A stretch of DNA of 64,000 bases, from assembly GCF_003309065.1 (NCBI RefSeq), contig NZ_POAF01000002.1, positions 558,001 through 622,000 on the forward strand. The letters are read 5' to 3'. Below, piece after piece: positions 32,448 through 40,694 of the stretch. The notes beneath the pieces are model-generated. The model made no database searches and was not told the DNA's origin. It worked only from the letters and a program-made list of their open reading frames with translations. Position 1 is the first letter of the stretch. Each line of letters begins with the position of its first letter. The position numbers and the translations under genes were made by a program. The stretch is from Glutamicibacter soli. Lineage in GTDB: Bacteria; Actinomycetota; Actinomycetes; Actinomycetales; Micrococcaceae.

Positions 32448-34955
32448 CTACTCGGTCGCCAGCCCCTGGACCGGGGAGAGCTTCGCGGCGCGGCGTCCCG
32501 GGGTCACCGAGGCCAGCAGGGCGGCTACGATGCTGACTACCAGCACCAGGGCCAGCTGCAGCCACGGGATCTCGTAGGACATCTCGCCGACCGCAGAGAG
32601 CGTGGCATGCGCGCCGAGCAGTCCGTAGACCACGCCGAGCACCAGACCCAGCAGGGCCGCCACGCCGCCGATCAGCACGGCTTCCTGGGCCAGCATGGCC
32701 CGCAGCTGCTTCTTCTTCAGGCCCAGGGCCCGCAGCAGCGAGTTCTCGCGGGTGCGTTCGAGCACCGAGAGGCTGAGCGTGTTGGCCACGCCGATCAGCG
32801 CGATCAGCACCGCCACAGCCAGCAGGGCGGACACGATGGCCAGCAGCACGTCGATGACCTGGGAGAACATGGCGTTCTGCACCACGCCGCCGTCGATCAT
32901 GTACGACTCGACGTTGGCCACATCGGCGATCTGCTCAACCAGGGCGGTGATGTCGGCGTTGGACAGGTCGGGGGCCGCCTTGATCAGCACGCCGCCGTAC
33001 TCGTTCTCCGAGTCGGCCAGCTTCAACGATTCCAAGGTGTCCTTGGTGACCAGGTCCTGGTATAGCGCCGCGGAGGACACCTTGACGTCCAGTTCCCTGC
33101 CGCCGACGGTCAGCTTCTTGGGCTGTTCTTCTGTGCCGGTGTTGAAGCGGATGATCTGCCCGTCCGCCGGCACGATGCTCTGGTCCAGCACGGTCTTGGA
33201 GAAGCCCTGCGGATCGACGCCCATCAGCTGTACCGGGGCTTCGTCCTCCCGGCCCTTGATTTCCGCGGTGCCGGCCACGAAGGTCGAGGTTTCCTCGATG
33301 CCGTCCAAGGAGGCCAGCTCGCGGGCCAGTTCCTGGGTCTTCGCGTCGTCGACCTGGCGCTCGTACAGCGAGAGGGTCAGATCCACGGGGAACTCTCCGG
33401 CCAGGGAAGTGTTAAGGCTGGACTTGGCCGTCTGTCCGCCGACCATGATCATGGAAACCAGGGTGACTCCGATCAGCAGGGCCGTGGCGGTGGCGGTGGT
33501 GCGGCCCGGGTTGCGCACTGCGTTCAGGGCGGCGAGCTTGCCAGCCACCGAGCGCCCGGCCACCAGCTTGCCGATGCCGAAGACGCTGGCCGGGACGAAC
33601 AGCGATGCGAGCATCAGGATGCCCGGGAAGGAGAGCAGGCCGCCGAGGAAGGCGATGGGCAGCGAACCGTCGATCGCGCCCCAGGCCAGCAGCCCGGCGC
33701 CGGCCAGGGCCAGCAAGATCCCGATGACGATGCGCAGCTTGCCGGCGCGGTTTTTCACGCTCGCCGCGTCGAAGGGACGCAGGGCCGCCAGCGGGGCGAG
33801 CTTCATGGCGCGGCGGGCCGGCAGGCTCGCGGCGATGACGGTCATTGCGATGCCCACGACCACCGGGATCACCAGGCCCTTGGCATCCAGCGCCAGCGTG
33901 GCGTAGGACAGGCTCGGCACCATCACGTGCAGCAGCTGGATCAGGCCTGCCATCAGCGCGACGGCCAGGGCCACGCCGATCGCCGAGGCGACGATGCCGA
34001 TGACCAGGGCCTCGATGAGCACGGAGCTGCGGATCTGCTTGCGCTTGGCGCCCAGGGTGCGCAGCAGCGCCAGTTCGCGGGTGCGCTGGGCGATCACCAC
34101 GTTGAAGGTGTTCACCACGACCAGGCCGGTGACCACCAGGGCGACCAGGGCGAACACCAGCAGCACCACGGTGAGCTGGTCGGTGCCGTCCGTCAGCATG
34201 GCGACGTCCTTGATGACCTTTTCATCGGCGGTCAGTACCGAGACGTCCCTCATCTGGTGCTCTGCGAAGTACGCGGCCAGCGCCTGCTGGGCGGCCGGGA
34301 GGGAGTCCTTGGCATCGATCACGATGTTCTGGAAGGAACCGGAATCGCCGGCGATCTTCGTCCAGACGGATTCCGGCAGGCCCACCATGGCGTAGCCGGA
34401 GAGCTGCGGATCGGTGCTGGTGCGCTGGATGCCCACCACCTTCATGTCCTTGGTGGACTCGGAGGTGGTCAGGCCGACGGTGTCCCCCACCGAGACCTTC
34501 ATGCGATCGGCGTGCTCGTCGTCGAGGATGACCTCGTCGGCGTTCAGCGGGGCACGGCCTTCGAGCAGCTCCATGCCGCCGAGGTTCTGTTCGGCGGACA
34601 CCGGCTGGAGCAGCACGCCATAGCCGTCGTCCGCGGTGTACAGTTCACCGGTTTCGTAGGCGGTGCCGTAGGCGGTGGAGATCTCCGGGAGCTTGCGGAT
34701 GTCCTCGACCTGTTCCATGGCCAGTTCGGTGTACTCGAAGTCGGGATCGTCCTCCGGCACCAGTTCCCAGTCCTGGAAGGCGACCAGGTCGGCGTTCTTG
34801 TAGGTGTCGCCCAGCGAGTTCTTCAAGGTCGCGCGGGTCGAGGTGTTAACGGCCAGGGTGGCCGCGAGGAAGGCGGTGCCGATGGCGACCGCCAGGACCA
34901 CGGCGATATAACGCCGTGCATAGGTCTTGATATTGGCGAGGGCTACGTGCAGCAT
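32448..34955 (-). CDS. ABC transporter permease with two FtsX domains
   Basis: An 835-residue membrane protein of the MacB/FtsX class. It has an N-terminal membrane helix (YIAVVLAVAIGTAFLAATLA), an extracellular domain of about 200 residues, three FtsX-type helices (around 265-400), a middle pair with a second extracellular domain, and a C-terminal FtsX set (around 690-835). Signature FtsX segments are RTRELALLRTLGAKRKQIRS and ERTRENSLLRALGLKKKQLR. Such exporters move lipids, peptides or drugs, or transmit mechanical force. The ATG lies 3 nt after the stop of the ATPase gene, with GGAG inside that gene's end. No dedicated regulator is adjacent; substrate unknown. Confidence 0.9.
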   Translation of the reverse strand: MLHVALANIKTYARRYIAVVLAVAIGTAFLAATLAVNTSTRATLKNSLGDTYKNADLVAFQDWELVPEDDPDFEYTELAMEQVEDIRKLPEISTAYGTAYETGELYTADDGYGVLLQPVSAEQNLGGMELLEGRAPLNADEVILDDEHADRMKVSVGDTVGLTTSESTKDMKVVGIQRTSTDPQLSGYAMVGLPESVWTKIAGDSGSFQNIVIDAKDSLPAAQQALAAYFAEHQMRDVSVLTADEKVIKDVAMLTDGTDQLTVVLLVFALVALVVTGLVVVNTFNVVIAQRTRELALLRTLGAKRKQIRSSVLIEALVIGIVASAIGVALAVALMAGLIQLLHVMVPSLSYATLALDAKGLVIPVVVGIAMTVIAASLPARRAMKLAPLAALRPFDAASVKNRAGKLRIVIGILLALAGAGLLAWGAIDGSLPIAFLGGLLSFPGILMLASLFVPASVFGIGKLVAGRSVAGKLAALNAVRNPGRTTATATALLIGVTLVSMIMVGGQTAKSSLNTSLAGEFPVDLTLSLYERQVDDAKTQELARELASLDGIEETSTFVAGTAEIKGREDEAPVQLMGVDPQGFSKTVLDQSIVPADGQIIRFNTGTEEQPKKLTVGGRELDVKVSSAALYQDLVTKDTLESLKLADSENEYGGVLIKAAPDLSNADITALVEQIADVANVESYMIDGGVVQNAMFSQVIDVLLAIVSALLAVAVLIALIGVANTLSLSVLERTRENSLLRALGLKKKQLRAMLAQEAVLIGGVAALLGLVLGVVYGLLGAHATLSAVGEMSYEIPWLQLALVLVVSIVAALLASVTPGRRAAKLSPVQGLATE

Positions 34956-34958
34956 CGA

Positions 34959-35708
34959 CTACTCCGCCAGCGAGGCCAGGGCCTCGGTCACGGTGGCCAC
35001 GGTCGGGTCATCCAGCTGGCCCACGATGCTGCCGTCCTTCATCAGCAGCACGGTGTCCGCGTAGGAGGCGGCGGCCGGGTCGTGGGTGACCATGATGATG
35101 GTCTGGCCCATTTCGCGGGTCGAGGTGCGCATCAGCGAGAGCACCTCGGCCCCGGTGCGGGAGTCCAGGTTGCCGGTGGGCTCGTCGCCGAAGACCACCT
35201 CGGGGCGGGTGAGCAGGGCGCGCGCCACGGCGACGCGCTGCTGCTGGCCGCCGGAAAGCTCGTGCGGCTTGTGGCTCAGGCGGTCGCGCAGGCCCAACGC
35301 GTCGATAACGGTGTTGAACCATTCGCGGTCGTGGCTCTTGCCGGCCAGCGACAGCGGCAGCAGGATGTTGTCCTTGGCGTTGATGGTCGGGACCAGGTTG
35401 AAGGACTGGAATACGAAGCCGATCTGCTCGCGGCGCATCATGGTCAGCTCGTCGTCGTTCAGGTTCATCAGGTCGCGGCCGCCGATGATGATCTCTCCGG
35501 CGTCCGCGGTGTCCAGCCCGGCCAGGCAGTGCATCAGGGTGGACTTGCCGGAGCCCGAGGGGCCCATGATGGCGGTGAAGCGGGAACGGGCAAAGGCGAC
35601 GTCTACTGTCCGCAGCGCCTCCACGCGGGTGCTGTCATGTCCGTAGCTTTTGGTCAGACCTCGGGCGCAGACCGCGTATTCGGTAAGGGGCAGAGTTTCA
35701 GATGTCAT
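34959..35708 (-). CDS. ABC transporter ATP-binding protein, MacB/LolD type
   Basis: A 249-residue nucleotide-binding subunit. Walker A GPSGSGKST near residue 48, Q-loop IGFVFQSFNLVPTI, signature LSGGQQQRVAVARAL, Walker B VVFGDEPTGNLD and the H-loop MVTHDP are all present. GNLDSRTGAEVL after Walker B is typical of the MacB/LolD/FtsE group. It energises the permease encoded immediately downstream. ATG 35708 has a GGA-type site. Confidence 0.93.
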   Translation of the reverse strand: MTSETLPLTEYAVCARGLTKSYGHDSTRVEALRTVDVAFARSRFTAIMGPSGSGKSTLMHCLAGLDTADAGEIIIGGRDLMNLNDDELTMMRREQIGFVFQSFNLVPTINAKDNILLPLSLAGKSHDREWFNTVIDALGLRDRLSHKPHELSGGQQQRVAVARALLTRPEVVFGDEPTGNLDSRTGAEVLSLMRTSTREMGQTIIMVTHDPAAASYADTVLLMKDGSIVGQLDDPTVATVTEALASLAE

Positions 35709-35770
35709 GTTCCAAGACTATAAAAGGCCAAGAGAAACCCGTATCGGCCGACAGGCCGGTCTTGGATGCC

Positions 35771-35798
35771 GCCGGCTCATACCTGGGTATGAGCCGGC
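35771..35798. terminator. Hairpin between the ABC ATPase and CDF genes
   Basis: Perfect 12-bp stem GCCGGCTCATAC (35771-35782) and GTATGAGCCGGC (35787-35798) with a 4-nt loop. It lies downstream of the CDF gene and upstream of the ABC genes, all on the minus strand, so it probably ends the arsR-CDF transcript. Confidence 0.7.
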
Positions 35799-35835
35799 AT
35801 CCTGGACGCTGGTTCCGCGGGTGCGCGCCGCCCGG

Positions 35836-36762
35836 TCAGCACCCTGTATGGCGCTCGGTGACGCTGTGCGATTCCGGTTCGATCTGGAAGGTCGAGTGCT
35901 CGATGCTGACCTCAAAGTGCGCTGCCACGCACTGCTGCAGGTTGCGCAGCAGGCCCCCGGCAGCGTCCGCGTCGAACATCTCGTTCTTGACCACCACGTG
36001 CGCGGTGAGCACCGGCAGGTTGGAGGCGATCTGGCTGGCGTGCAGGTCGTGCACGGCGAGCACGCCCGGCTGGCCTTCCAGGTGGGTGCGCACCGCGCCC
36101 AAGTCCAGGCCGCGCGGGGTGGATTCGAGCAGGATGTGCGTGGTTTCCTTCAGCAAGGTGGCGGCGCGGGGCACGATCAGCGCGCTGATCAGCAGCGCGG
36201 CCACGGAGTCGGCGCGCATCCAGCCGGTCAGCGCGATCACCACGGCCGCGACGATCACGGCGACCGAACCCAGCGCGTCATTGACGACTTCCAAGAAGGC
36301 CGCGCGCATGTTCAGGTTGTGGCCCCGTCCCCCGGCGATGATCAGCATGGAGGCGATGTTGCCGAGCAAACCGATGATGCCGAAGACCAGCAGCCCGGCG
36401 GGCTGGACCTCCGGCGGGTCGAAGAGCCGCTGGACCGCGTCCACCGCGGCGTAGATGCCCACGGCCAGCAGCAGCGCCGACTGCAGGGTCGCGGAAAGCA
36501 CCTCGGCCCGGCGGAAGCCCCAGGTGCGTTTCATGGTGGGCTTGCGCATGATCAGGTTGGCAGCGGTCAGCGCCATCAGCAGCCCGGCGGTGTCGGTGAG
36601 CATATGCGCCGCGTCCACCAGCAGGGCCAGCGAGTTGGTCATGATCGCGCCGATGACCTCCGCGACCAGGATGCTGGCGGTGATGCCCAGCGCCCAGGCC
36701 AGCCGGGTCCGGTTGGTGGCGGAATGGTCGTGGGAATGCGCGTGGGAGTGGTCGTGGCCCAT
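35836..36762 (-). CDS. Cation diffusion facilitator, divalent metal exporter
   Basis: A 308-residue CDF protein with six membrane helices and a cytosolic C-terminal domain. The His-rich N-terminus (MGHDHSHAHSHDHS) binds metal. LLVDAAHMLTDTAG in helix 2 and FLEVVNDALGSVAVI in helix 5 hold the His/Asp transport site (HxxxD and NDxxxS pattern), typical of Zn/Co/Ni exporters. The start is ATG 36762, only 4 nt after the ArsR stop, so the two form one operon and the metal probably derepresses it. The frame upstream to 36801 is not needed. Confidence 0.93.
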   Translation of the reverse strand: MGHDHSHAHSHDHSATNRTRLAWALGITASILVAEVIGAIMTNSLALLVDAAHMLTDTAGLLMALTAANLIMRKPTMKRTWGFRRAEVLSATLQSALLLAVGIYAAVDAVQRLFDPPEVQPAGLLVFGIIGLLGNIASMLIIAGGRGHNLNMRAAFLEVVNDALGSVAVIVAAVVIALTGWMRADSVAALLISALIVPRAATLLKETTHILLESTPRGLDLGAVRTHLEGQPGVLAVHDLHASQIASNLPVLTAHVVVKNEMFDADAAGGLLRNLQQCVAAHFEVSIEHSTFQIEPESHSVTERHTGC

Positions 36763-36766
36763 GGAG

Positions 36767-37138
36767 CTACACCCCGCCTTCCGGAGAGGGGTGGCCCTCA
36801 TGCCACTGGTGGTTGCGGTTGGCCGGGCGCCCCAGGCGCAGCGCCTGGCTCTGCACGGCGGCCAGGTCCTGGGCGTGGCTCAGGGAGTACAGGCTCGCGC
36901 GGCCCTGGCTGCGGACGCTGACCAGGCCGCTGTCCTTCAGGCAGGAAAGGTGCGCGCTGACGGTGCTCTGCGCCAGGCCCAGATGCTCGGTGAGGTCCTT
37001 GACCTTGTGCTCACCGGTTTTCAGGTGCTCAAGGATCAATAGCCGCGTGGGGTCGGCCAGCGCATGGAACAGCGCCGCGAGCTGCAGGCGCTGCTGGGCC
37101 TCTTCCATTGCATCGATCTGTGACTCTATTATCGCCAT
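36767..37138 (-). CDS. ArsR family metal-responsive repressor
   Basis: A 123-residue winged-helix repressor. ALFHALADPTRLLILEHL, VKDLTEHLGLAQSTVSAHLS and LVSVRSQGRASLYSL are the usual ArsR core. No cysteine pair of the arsenic-sensing type is present; a His-rich tail (RNHQWHEGHPS) suggests zinc, cobalt or nickel sensing at the last helix (CzrA/NmtR manner). ATG 37138 overlaps the palindrome 37128-37149 and has no ribosome site, so a leaderless start is likely (TATCAT box 6 nt upstream). It precedes the CDF gene it presumably controls. Confidence 0.9.
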   Translation of the reverse strand: MAIIESQIDAMEEAQQRLQLAALFHALADPTRLLILEHLKTGEHKVKDLTEHLGLAQSTVSAHLSCLKDSGLVSVRSQGRASLYSLSHAQDLAAVQSQALRLGRPANRNHQWHEGHPSPEGGV

Positions 37139-37149
37139 ATGACGATGAT
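37128..37149. promoter_or_regulatory. Likely ArsR operator
   Basis: ATTATCG (37128-37134) and CGATGAT (37143-37149) are inverted copies with one mismatch, 8-bp spacer, spanning the arsR start codon. The minus-strand TATCAT 6 nt before the ATG is a likely -10 box. Confidence 0.6.
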
Positions 37150-37218
37150 AGCATTTCAGGCCGCCGCTCAACAGGGTCGCTCAATCCTGGCGCCATCTGC
37201 CAATGGCAAGATGGAGGA

Positions 37219-37815
37219 ATGAGCAACGACCTGATCATTGGCGATGACGGGCTGGCCCGGCCGCTGTGGGCTTCGAGCAACGAGATGCTGCGCCGGTACT
37301 ACGACACCGAATGGGGCATGCCGATCACCGACGAGACCGGTCTCTTTGAGCGGCTGAGCCTGGAGTGCTTCCAGTCGGGCTTGTCCTGGGCGATCATCCT
37401 GTCCAAGCGCGAGGCGTTCCGCGACGCCTTCGCGCAATTCGACCCGGAAAAGGTCGCCCTGTTTTCCGAAACGGATTTCGAGCGGCTCATCGAGGATCCG
37501 CGCATCGTGCGCAACCGGTTGAAGATCCGCGCCACGATCGCCAATGCGCAGGCCACCCTGGCCCTGCGCGACGAGGGTGGGCTGGCGCAGCTCATCTGGT
37601 CGCACCAGCCGGAGCAAACCCCCAGACCGCGCGCCATGTCGGAGATCCCTACGCAAAGCGAGGAGTCCAAGGCGCTGGCCAAGGAATTGAAGAAGCGCGG
37701 CTTCAAGTTCGTGGGGCCGACCACCATGTTCGCCCTCATGGAAGCCGTGGGCATGGTCGACACCCACCTGCTCGGGTCCCATCGCCGCGGCACCTCCGGA
37801 ATCTGGCCCCGGTAG
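37219..37815 (+). CDS. tag: DNA-3-methyladenine glycosylase I
   Basis: Base-excision repair enzyme of 198 residues that removes 3-methyladenine. YYDTEWGMPITDETGLFERL, LECFQSGLSWAIILSKREAF, IVRNRLKIRATIANAQA and FKFVGPTTMFALMEAVGMVD are the Tag signature. In E. coli Tag, Cys4, His17, His175 and Cys179 hold zinc. Here the first Cys is absent (RPLWASS), His17 is Tyr (YYDTEWG) and the last Cys is missing (THLLGSH), so the zinc snap is probably lost. ATG 37219 follows GGAGGA very closely; start slightly uncertain. Divergent from arsR. Confidence 0.92.
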   Translation: MSNDLIIGDDGLARPLWASSNEMLRRYYDTEWGMPITDETGLFERLSLECFQSGLSWAIILSKREAFRDAFAQFDPEKVALFSETDFERLIEDPRIVRNRLKIRATIANAQATLALRDEGGLAQLIWSHQPEQTPRPRAMSEIPTQSEESKALAKELKKRGFKFVGPTTMFALMEAVGMVDTHLLGSHRRGTSGIWPR

Positions 37816-37854
37816 GCTTCCCGCCGCGCGGTGTCGGCCGCGACGGCACAAAAA

Positions 37855-37893
37855 ATGAGACCTGCCGGGGTGTGCGATCCCGGCAGGTCTCAT
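37855..37893. terminator. Bidirectional terminator after tag
   Basis: Perfect 15-bp repeat ATGAGACCTGCCGGG (37855-37869) and CCCGGCAGGTCTCAT (37879-37893), 9-nt loop, flanked by AAAAA on the left (U-run for the minus strand) and CTTTCTG on the right. Confidence 0.92.
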
Positions 37894-37956
37894 CTTTCTG
37901 CGACTCGGCTGACTGAGCAGGTCAACCGCTTCCCTATTCCCCTTATTTCAAGCCGG

Positions 37957-38019
37957 CTAGGCCGACCACCAGAGCAGGATGAGCATTTCCTGGCTCGCGG
38001 TGAACAAGCCGATTCGCAT
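37957..38019 (-). CDS. Possible 20-residue microprotein or leader peptide
   Basis: A short frame starting MRIGLFTASQ and ending LILLWWSA then TAG, hydrophobic with adjacent Trp codons. It sits in its own apparent transcription unit (promoter at 38071-38101, terminator at 37893-37855). Its ATG is inside the hairpin CCGAT-TCGC-ATCGG (38009-38022 region), and the only GGGAG is in the 3' arm of the 11-bp hairpin 38033-38062. No gene follows on this strand before the terminator, so it is not an obvious attenuator. It may be translated, or the whole unit may be a structured RNA. Confidence 0.3.
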   Translation of the reverse strand: MRIGLFTASQEMLILLWWSA

Positions 38020-38032
38020 CGGTCAAGTTTGC

Positions 38033-38062
38033 AGCTTCTCCCGACCACACACGGGAGAAGCT
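38033..38062 (-). other. Stable hairpin at the 5' end of a putative small transcript
   Basis: Perfect 11-bp stem AGCTTCTCCCG (38033-38043) and CGGGAGAAGCT (38052-38062), loop ACCACACA. It begins where transcription from the 38071-38101 promoter would start. It could instead act as a weak terminator for the siderophore-interacting protein gene, but lacks a U-tract. Confidence 0.45.
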
Positions 38063-38070
38063 CTGGAATA

Positions 38071-38101
38071 AGCATAACCCGGCAGTGGGCAATAACGTCA
38101 A
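38071..38101 (-). promoter_or_regulatory. Sigma70-like promoter for a small minus-strand transcript
   Basis: On the minus strand TTGACG (38101-38096) and TTATGC/TATGCT (38077-38071) are 18-19 nt apart. The predicted start near 38064 precedes the 38033-38062 hairpin. No annotated-size gene lies downstream before the terminator at 37893-37855. Confidence 0.45.
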
Positions 38102-38141
38102 CCCCTGCATGCTAATTTAATAAAAATTAACTTAGGTGACT

Positions 38142-39014
38142 CTAACTTCTCTGGAGCGGAGCTTCTTCGAAGATCTGGCCGACCGGGCTGCGCTTCTCCG
38201 CCTGGAAGTCGTCTTCCGCGCGACCGAAGGCCCAGTAGGCGGAAAGCGACATGTCACGGCGGTCCACGCCGCGCTCGTTGTAGAAGTAGCCACGCAGCTT
38301 CTTGGTCACTTCGCGCTCGCCATGGGAGAAGACCTGCACCGTGCCCTCGGGCCACGGGTAGTCGCGCACCACGGACTCCAGCTTGGTGTTCTCGGGGGTG
38401 AAGGCTCCGTTGCGGTGAACCCAGCGGATCTCCACGCCGGCCGGGGCCTTGAGGTCCATCTCGTCCTCGGCGGCGGAAACCTCGATGATCGCGACGCCTC
38501 GCATGTGCTCGGACATGGATTCCAGCGCCGCGGCAATGGCCGGGATGGCCGTCTCGTCGCCGACCAGGAAGTGGAAGTCGAATTCCTCCTTCGGGTAGTA
38601 CAGGCCGCCGGGGCCGGAGAAGCAGACGGTGTCGCCGATCTGGGCGTCCCGGGCCCAGGGGCCGGCCAATCCTTCGTCGCCATGGACCACAAAATCCACC
38701 TGGATGGTTCCGGCTTCCGCGTCGCTGCTGCGCACGGTGTAGGTGCGCCGCACCGGCAGGTCCTGCATGTCCAGCTTCTCGCGCAGCTCATCCATGTCGT
38801 AGGGAGGAGTTAGACCGAGCTCCGGCTTGGCGAACAGGATCTTGATGTAGCGGTCGGTGACCGGCTTGTCGACGAAGGTCTCGAAGCCCGGGCCGCCGAG
38901 GGTCAGGCGCACCAGGTGCGGAGCAATCTGCTCGCGCTTCATGACCTGCAGTACGGTCTGCGGACGGGCAGCGCGCCCGCCACCCTGCGGGCGTTCGGCT
39001 TGGGGATTGGCCAC
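38142..39014 (-). CDS. Siderophore-interacting protein, FAD ferric-siderophore reductase
   Basis: A 290-residue flavoprotein of the ViuB/SIP family that reduces iron in imported ferric siderophores. RRTYTVRSSDA is the FAD-binding RxYTxR motif, GPGGLYYPKEEFDFHFLVGD and ETAIPAIAAALESM the NAD(P)-binding half, and the C-terminal LSAYWAFGRAEDDF the SIP signature (usual YWxxGxxE). The start is GTG 39014 with AGGAAG upstream. A weak IdeR/DtxR-like sequence lies at 39040-39058, consistent with iron control but not strong. Single gene. Confidence 0.93.
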   Translation of the reverse strand: MANPQAERPQGGGRAARPQTVLQVMKREQIAPHLVRLTLGGPGFETFVDKPVTDRYIKILFAKPELGLTPPYDMDELREKLDMQDLPVRRTYTVRSSDAEAGTIQVDFVVHGDEGLAGPWARDAQIGDTVCFSGPGGLYYPKEEFDFHFLVGDETAIPAIAAALESMSEHMRGVAIIEVSAAEDEMDLKAPAGVEIRWVHRNGAFTPENTKLESVVRDYPWPEGTVQVFSHGEREVTKKLRGYFYNERGVDRRDMSLSAYWAFGRAEDDFQAEKRSPVGQIFEEAPLQRS

Positions 39015-39039
39015 GGTAGCACTTCCTATCTGAATAAGA

Positions 39040-39058
39040 CTAGATAACTCAATCCTAA
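39040..39058. promoter_or_regulatory. Weak IdeR/DtxR-like site upstream of the SIP gene
   Basis: The minus-strand sequence TTAGGATTGAGTTATCTAG matches 12 of 19 positions of the DtxR/IdeR consensus. The location, 26 bp before the start codon, suits an iron-regulated promoter. Confidence 0.3.
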
Positions 39059-39077
39059 TTCACCCAAGCCGTGCGCC

Positions 39078-39545
39078 CTACTTTGCGAAGGTCGGCGCCC
39101 CTTCGAACGCCGCGAGCCCCTGGCGCTCGGCCTCGCTCAGGCGCTGGACGCGGCCCACCGCCGGGTCGAAATAGGCCAGGGTGGTGGCGGCCTTGACGCA
39201 GAGGTAGTCCTCGATGGGGTCGCGGAATTCGTAGCAGATCTCGAAGCTGGCCGGCTTGATGTTGGCCACCCACAGATCCACGTTCACCGGGACGTTGCGG
39301 TATTCCAGCGGCCGCGAATAGCGCACGCGGTGCTCGACCACGAGGATCTGCACCCCGGCAGGCACCGCGGAGAAGATATCCGCCTTCGGGTCCATGCCCG
39401 GCGCCCCGGTGCCGCCCGGCACGCCGAACCCGGCGATGCGCGCCTCCTCCATCAGCCTGATCAAGTTCACGTTGTTCACGTGGCCGTAGGCGTCCATGTC
39501 GCCCCAGCGCATGGGCACCTGGACCCGCAGCGGTGCACCGCTCAT
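39078..39545 (-). CDS. Acyl-CoA thioesterase, hotdog fold
   Basis: A 155-residue 4HBT-type thioesterase. MRWGDMDAYGHVNNVNLIRL is the FadM/YbgC-like active site with the catalytic Asp, followed by VEHRVRYSRPLEYRNVPVNV and FEICYEFRD on later strands. It hydrolyses acyl-CoA of unknown chain length in the cytosol. An insert of about 20 residues (GGTGAPGMDPKADIFSAVPA) follows the first helix. ATG 39545 shares one base with the stop of the App1-like gene (TAATG), so the two are translationally coupled. Confidence 0.9.
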   Translation of the reverse strand: MSGAPLRVQVPMRWGDMDAYGHVNNVNLIRLMEEARIAGFGVPGGTGAPGMDPKADIFSAVPAGVQILVVEHRVRYSRPLEYRNVPVNVDLWVANIKPASFEICYEFRDPIEDYLCVKAATTLAYFDPAVGRVQRLSEAERQGLAAFEGAPTFAK

Positions 39546-40627
39546 TAGTCTTCCTCCTGGAAATCGGTATCGAAATCGACCAGCCCGAGCCGGGCCAGCC
39601 CCTGGAGGATCCGCGCCCCGTCGGGCTCATAGACCCAGGGGATCCCCGGCGTGGTGCGCCACAGCTCCTGCGAGCGGCCGCCGGCCAGCACCGCCTCGGA
39701 AGGGGTCAGCTGGCGGATCACGATGGCGCGCACGTGCTCCGGGTAGCGGCGGGCGAACTCGGCGTAGATCGCCGGGTCGTGCTGCCCGTCATCGCCGATC
39801 AGCACCCAGGAGATGTTCGGGAATTCCTCGGCCAGCCGGCGCAGCTGGTCGACCTTGTGCTGCTGGCCGCTGCGGAACCAGGCCCGGTCGGTCGGCCCCC
39901 AGTCGGTCAGCAGCAGCGGTCCGCGCGGGTAGAGGTTGCGCGACATGAAGCGCTGCAGCGTCTGCGCGACGTTCCACGCACCGGTGGACAGGTAGATGGT
40001 GGGGCTGTGCGGGTGCTCCTTGAGGATGTGCTGCATCATCACCGCCATGCCCGGGGTTGCCACGCGCGCATGCTCGGAGAGCACAAACGAGTTCCAGGCG
40101 GCCAGCAGCGGGCGCGGCAGCGCGGTGACCACCACGGTGTCGTCCACGTCGCTGATCACGCCGAAGCGCTGGCTCTCGTCGATGACCAGGATTTTCGCGC
40201 TGGCGTCGTCGCCGTCGTGGGCGCGCAGCGAGACCTCGTGCCACCCGGGGTCCAGGTCCACCGCCAGCTTCGCGTCGATGACCCCGCCGCGGTCGGCCTG
40301 CACCTCGAAGCGCTGGCCCGCCACCTCGATGGAGACCTTGCCGCCCGGCAGGATCGGGGACGTGAAATTCCGGAAACCGCGGATGCCGTCGGCGATGACC
40401 TGCGCCTGGTGGTGGCCGTCCTCGAAGGCGCCGGGCTTGGCGAGCACCACCCGCGCGAGCACGCGGATCCAGCCGCCGGCGCTGCTGGCGTAGCCGTAGC
40501 CGAGGTAGGGCAGGATGACCGGACCCAAGCCCTTGCGTTCCGCGTTGCGGACCCTCCAGCGGTGGTAGCCGTCCTCGAACCGGGAGGCGACATGGCGCGC
40601 AACTCCGTCGCTTGCAGCGTGACTCAT
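39545..40627 (-). CDS. App1-like phosphatidate phosphatase (DUF2183)
   Basis: A 360-residue HAD-superfamily phosphatase. Residues 150-330 form the App1 catalytic domain: DxDxT motif at Asp160-Thr164 (ISDVDDTVVVTA), then TIYLSTGAWNVAQTL, LLLTDWGPT and WVLIGDDGQHDP. Residues 45-145 look like a beta-rich domain typical of bacterial members. Yeast App1 dephosphorylates phosphatidate; bacterial substrates are unproven. No signal peptide is seen. ATG 40627 is preceded closely by TTGGAG. It is first of a two-gene unit with the thioesterase, which suggests lipid metabolism. Confidence 0.9.
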   Translation of the reverse strand: MSHAASDGVARHVASRFEDGYHRWRVRNAERKGLGPVILPYLGYGYASSAGGWIRVLARVVLAKPGAFEDGHHQAQVIADGIRGFRNFTSPILPGGKVSIEVAGQRFEVQADRGGVIDAKLAVDLDPGWHEVSLRAHDGDDASAKILVIDESQRFGVISDVDDTVVVTALPRPLLAAWNSFVLSEHARVATPGMAVMMQHILKEHPHSPTIYLSTGAWNVAQTLQRFMSRNLYPRGPLLLTDWGPTDRAWFRSGQQHKVDQLRRLAEEFPNISWVLIGDDGQHDPAIYAEFARRYPEHVRAIVIRQLTPSEAVLAGGRSQELWRTTPGIPWVYEPDGARILQGLARLGLVDFDTDFQEED

Positions 40628-40694
40628 GCTCCAAGTCTTTCATGCCTGCCGTCGGCAGGCTTGACCAATCACAATGTGTCGCAGACCTTGCGGT

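Noticed and set aside
37957-38019. Tryptophan-attenuator interpretation of the short frame with a Trp-Trp pair
   Set aside because: No trp or other gene follows on the same strand; the next element is a terminator.
37816-38141. tRNA, SRP RNA or 6C RNA in this gap
   Set aside because: No cloverleaf with TTCGAATCC-type T-arm, no SRP GGAAG/AGCAG core and no C-run loops could be found.
38128-38146. IdeR/DtxR-like sequence (13 of 19 matches) at the end of the SIP gene
   Set aside because: It overlaps the stop codon of the gene and no gene starts nearby in the orientation it could control.
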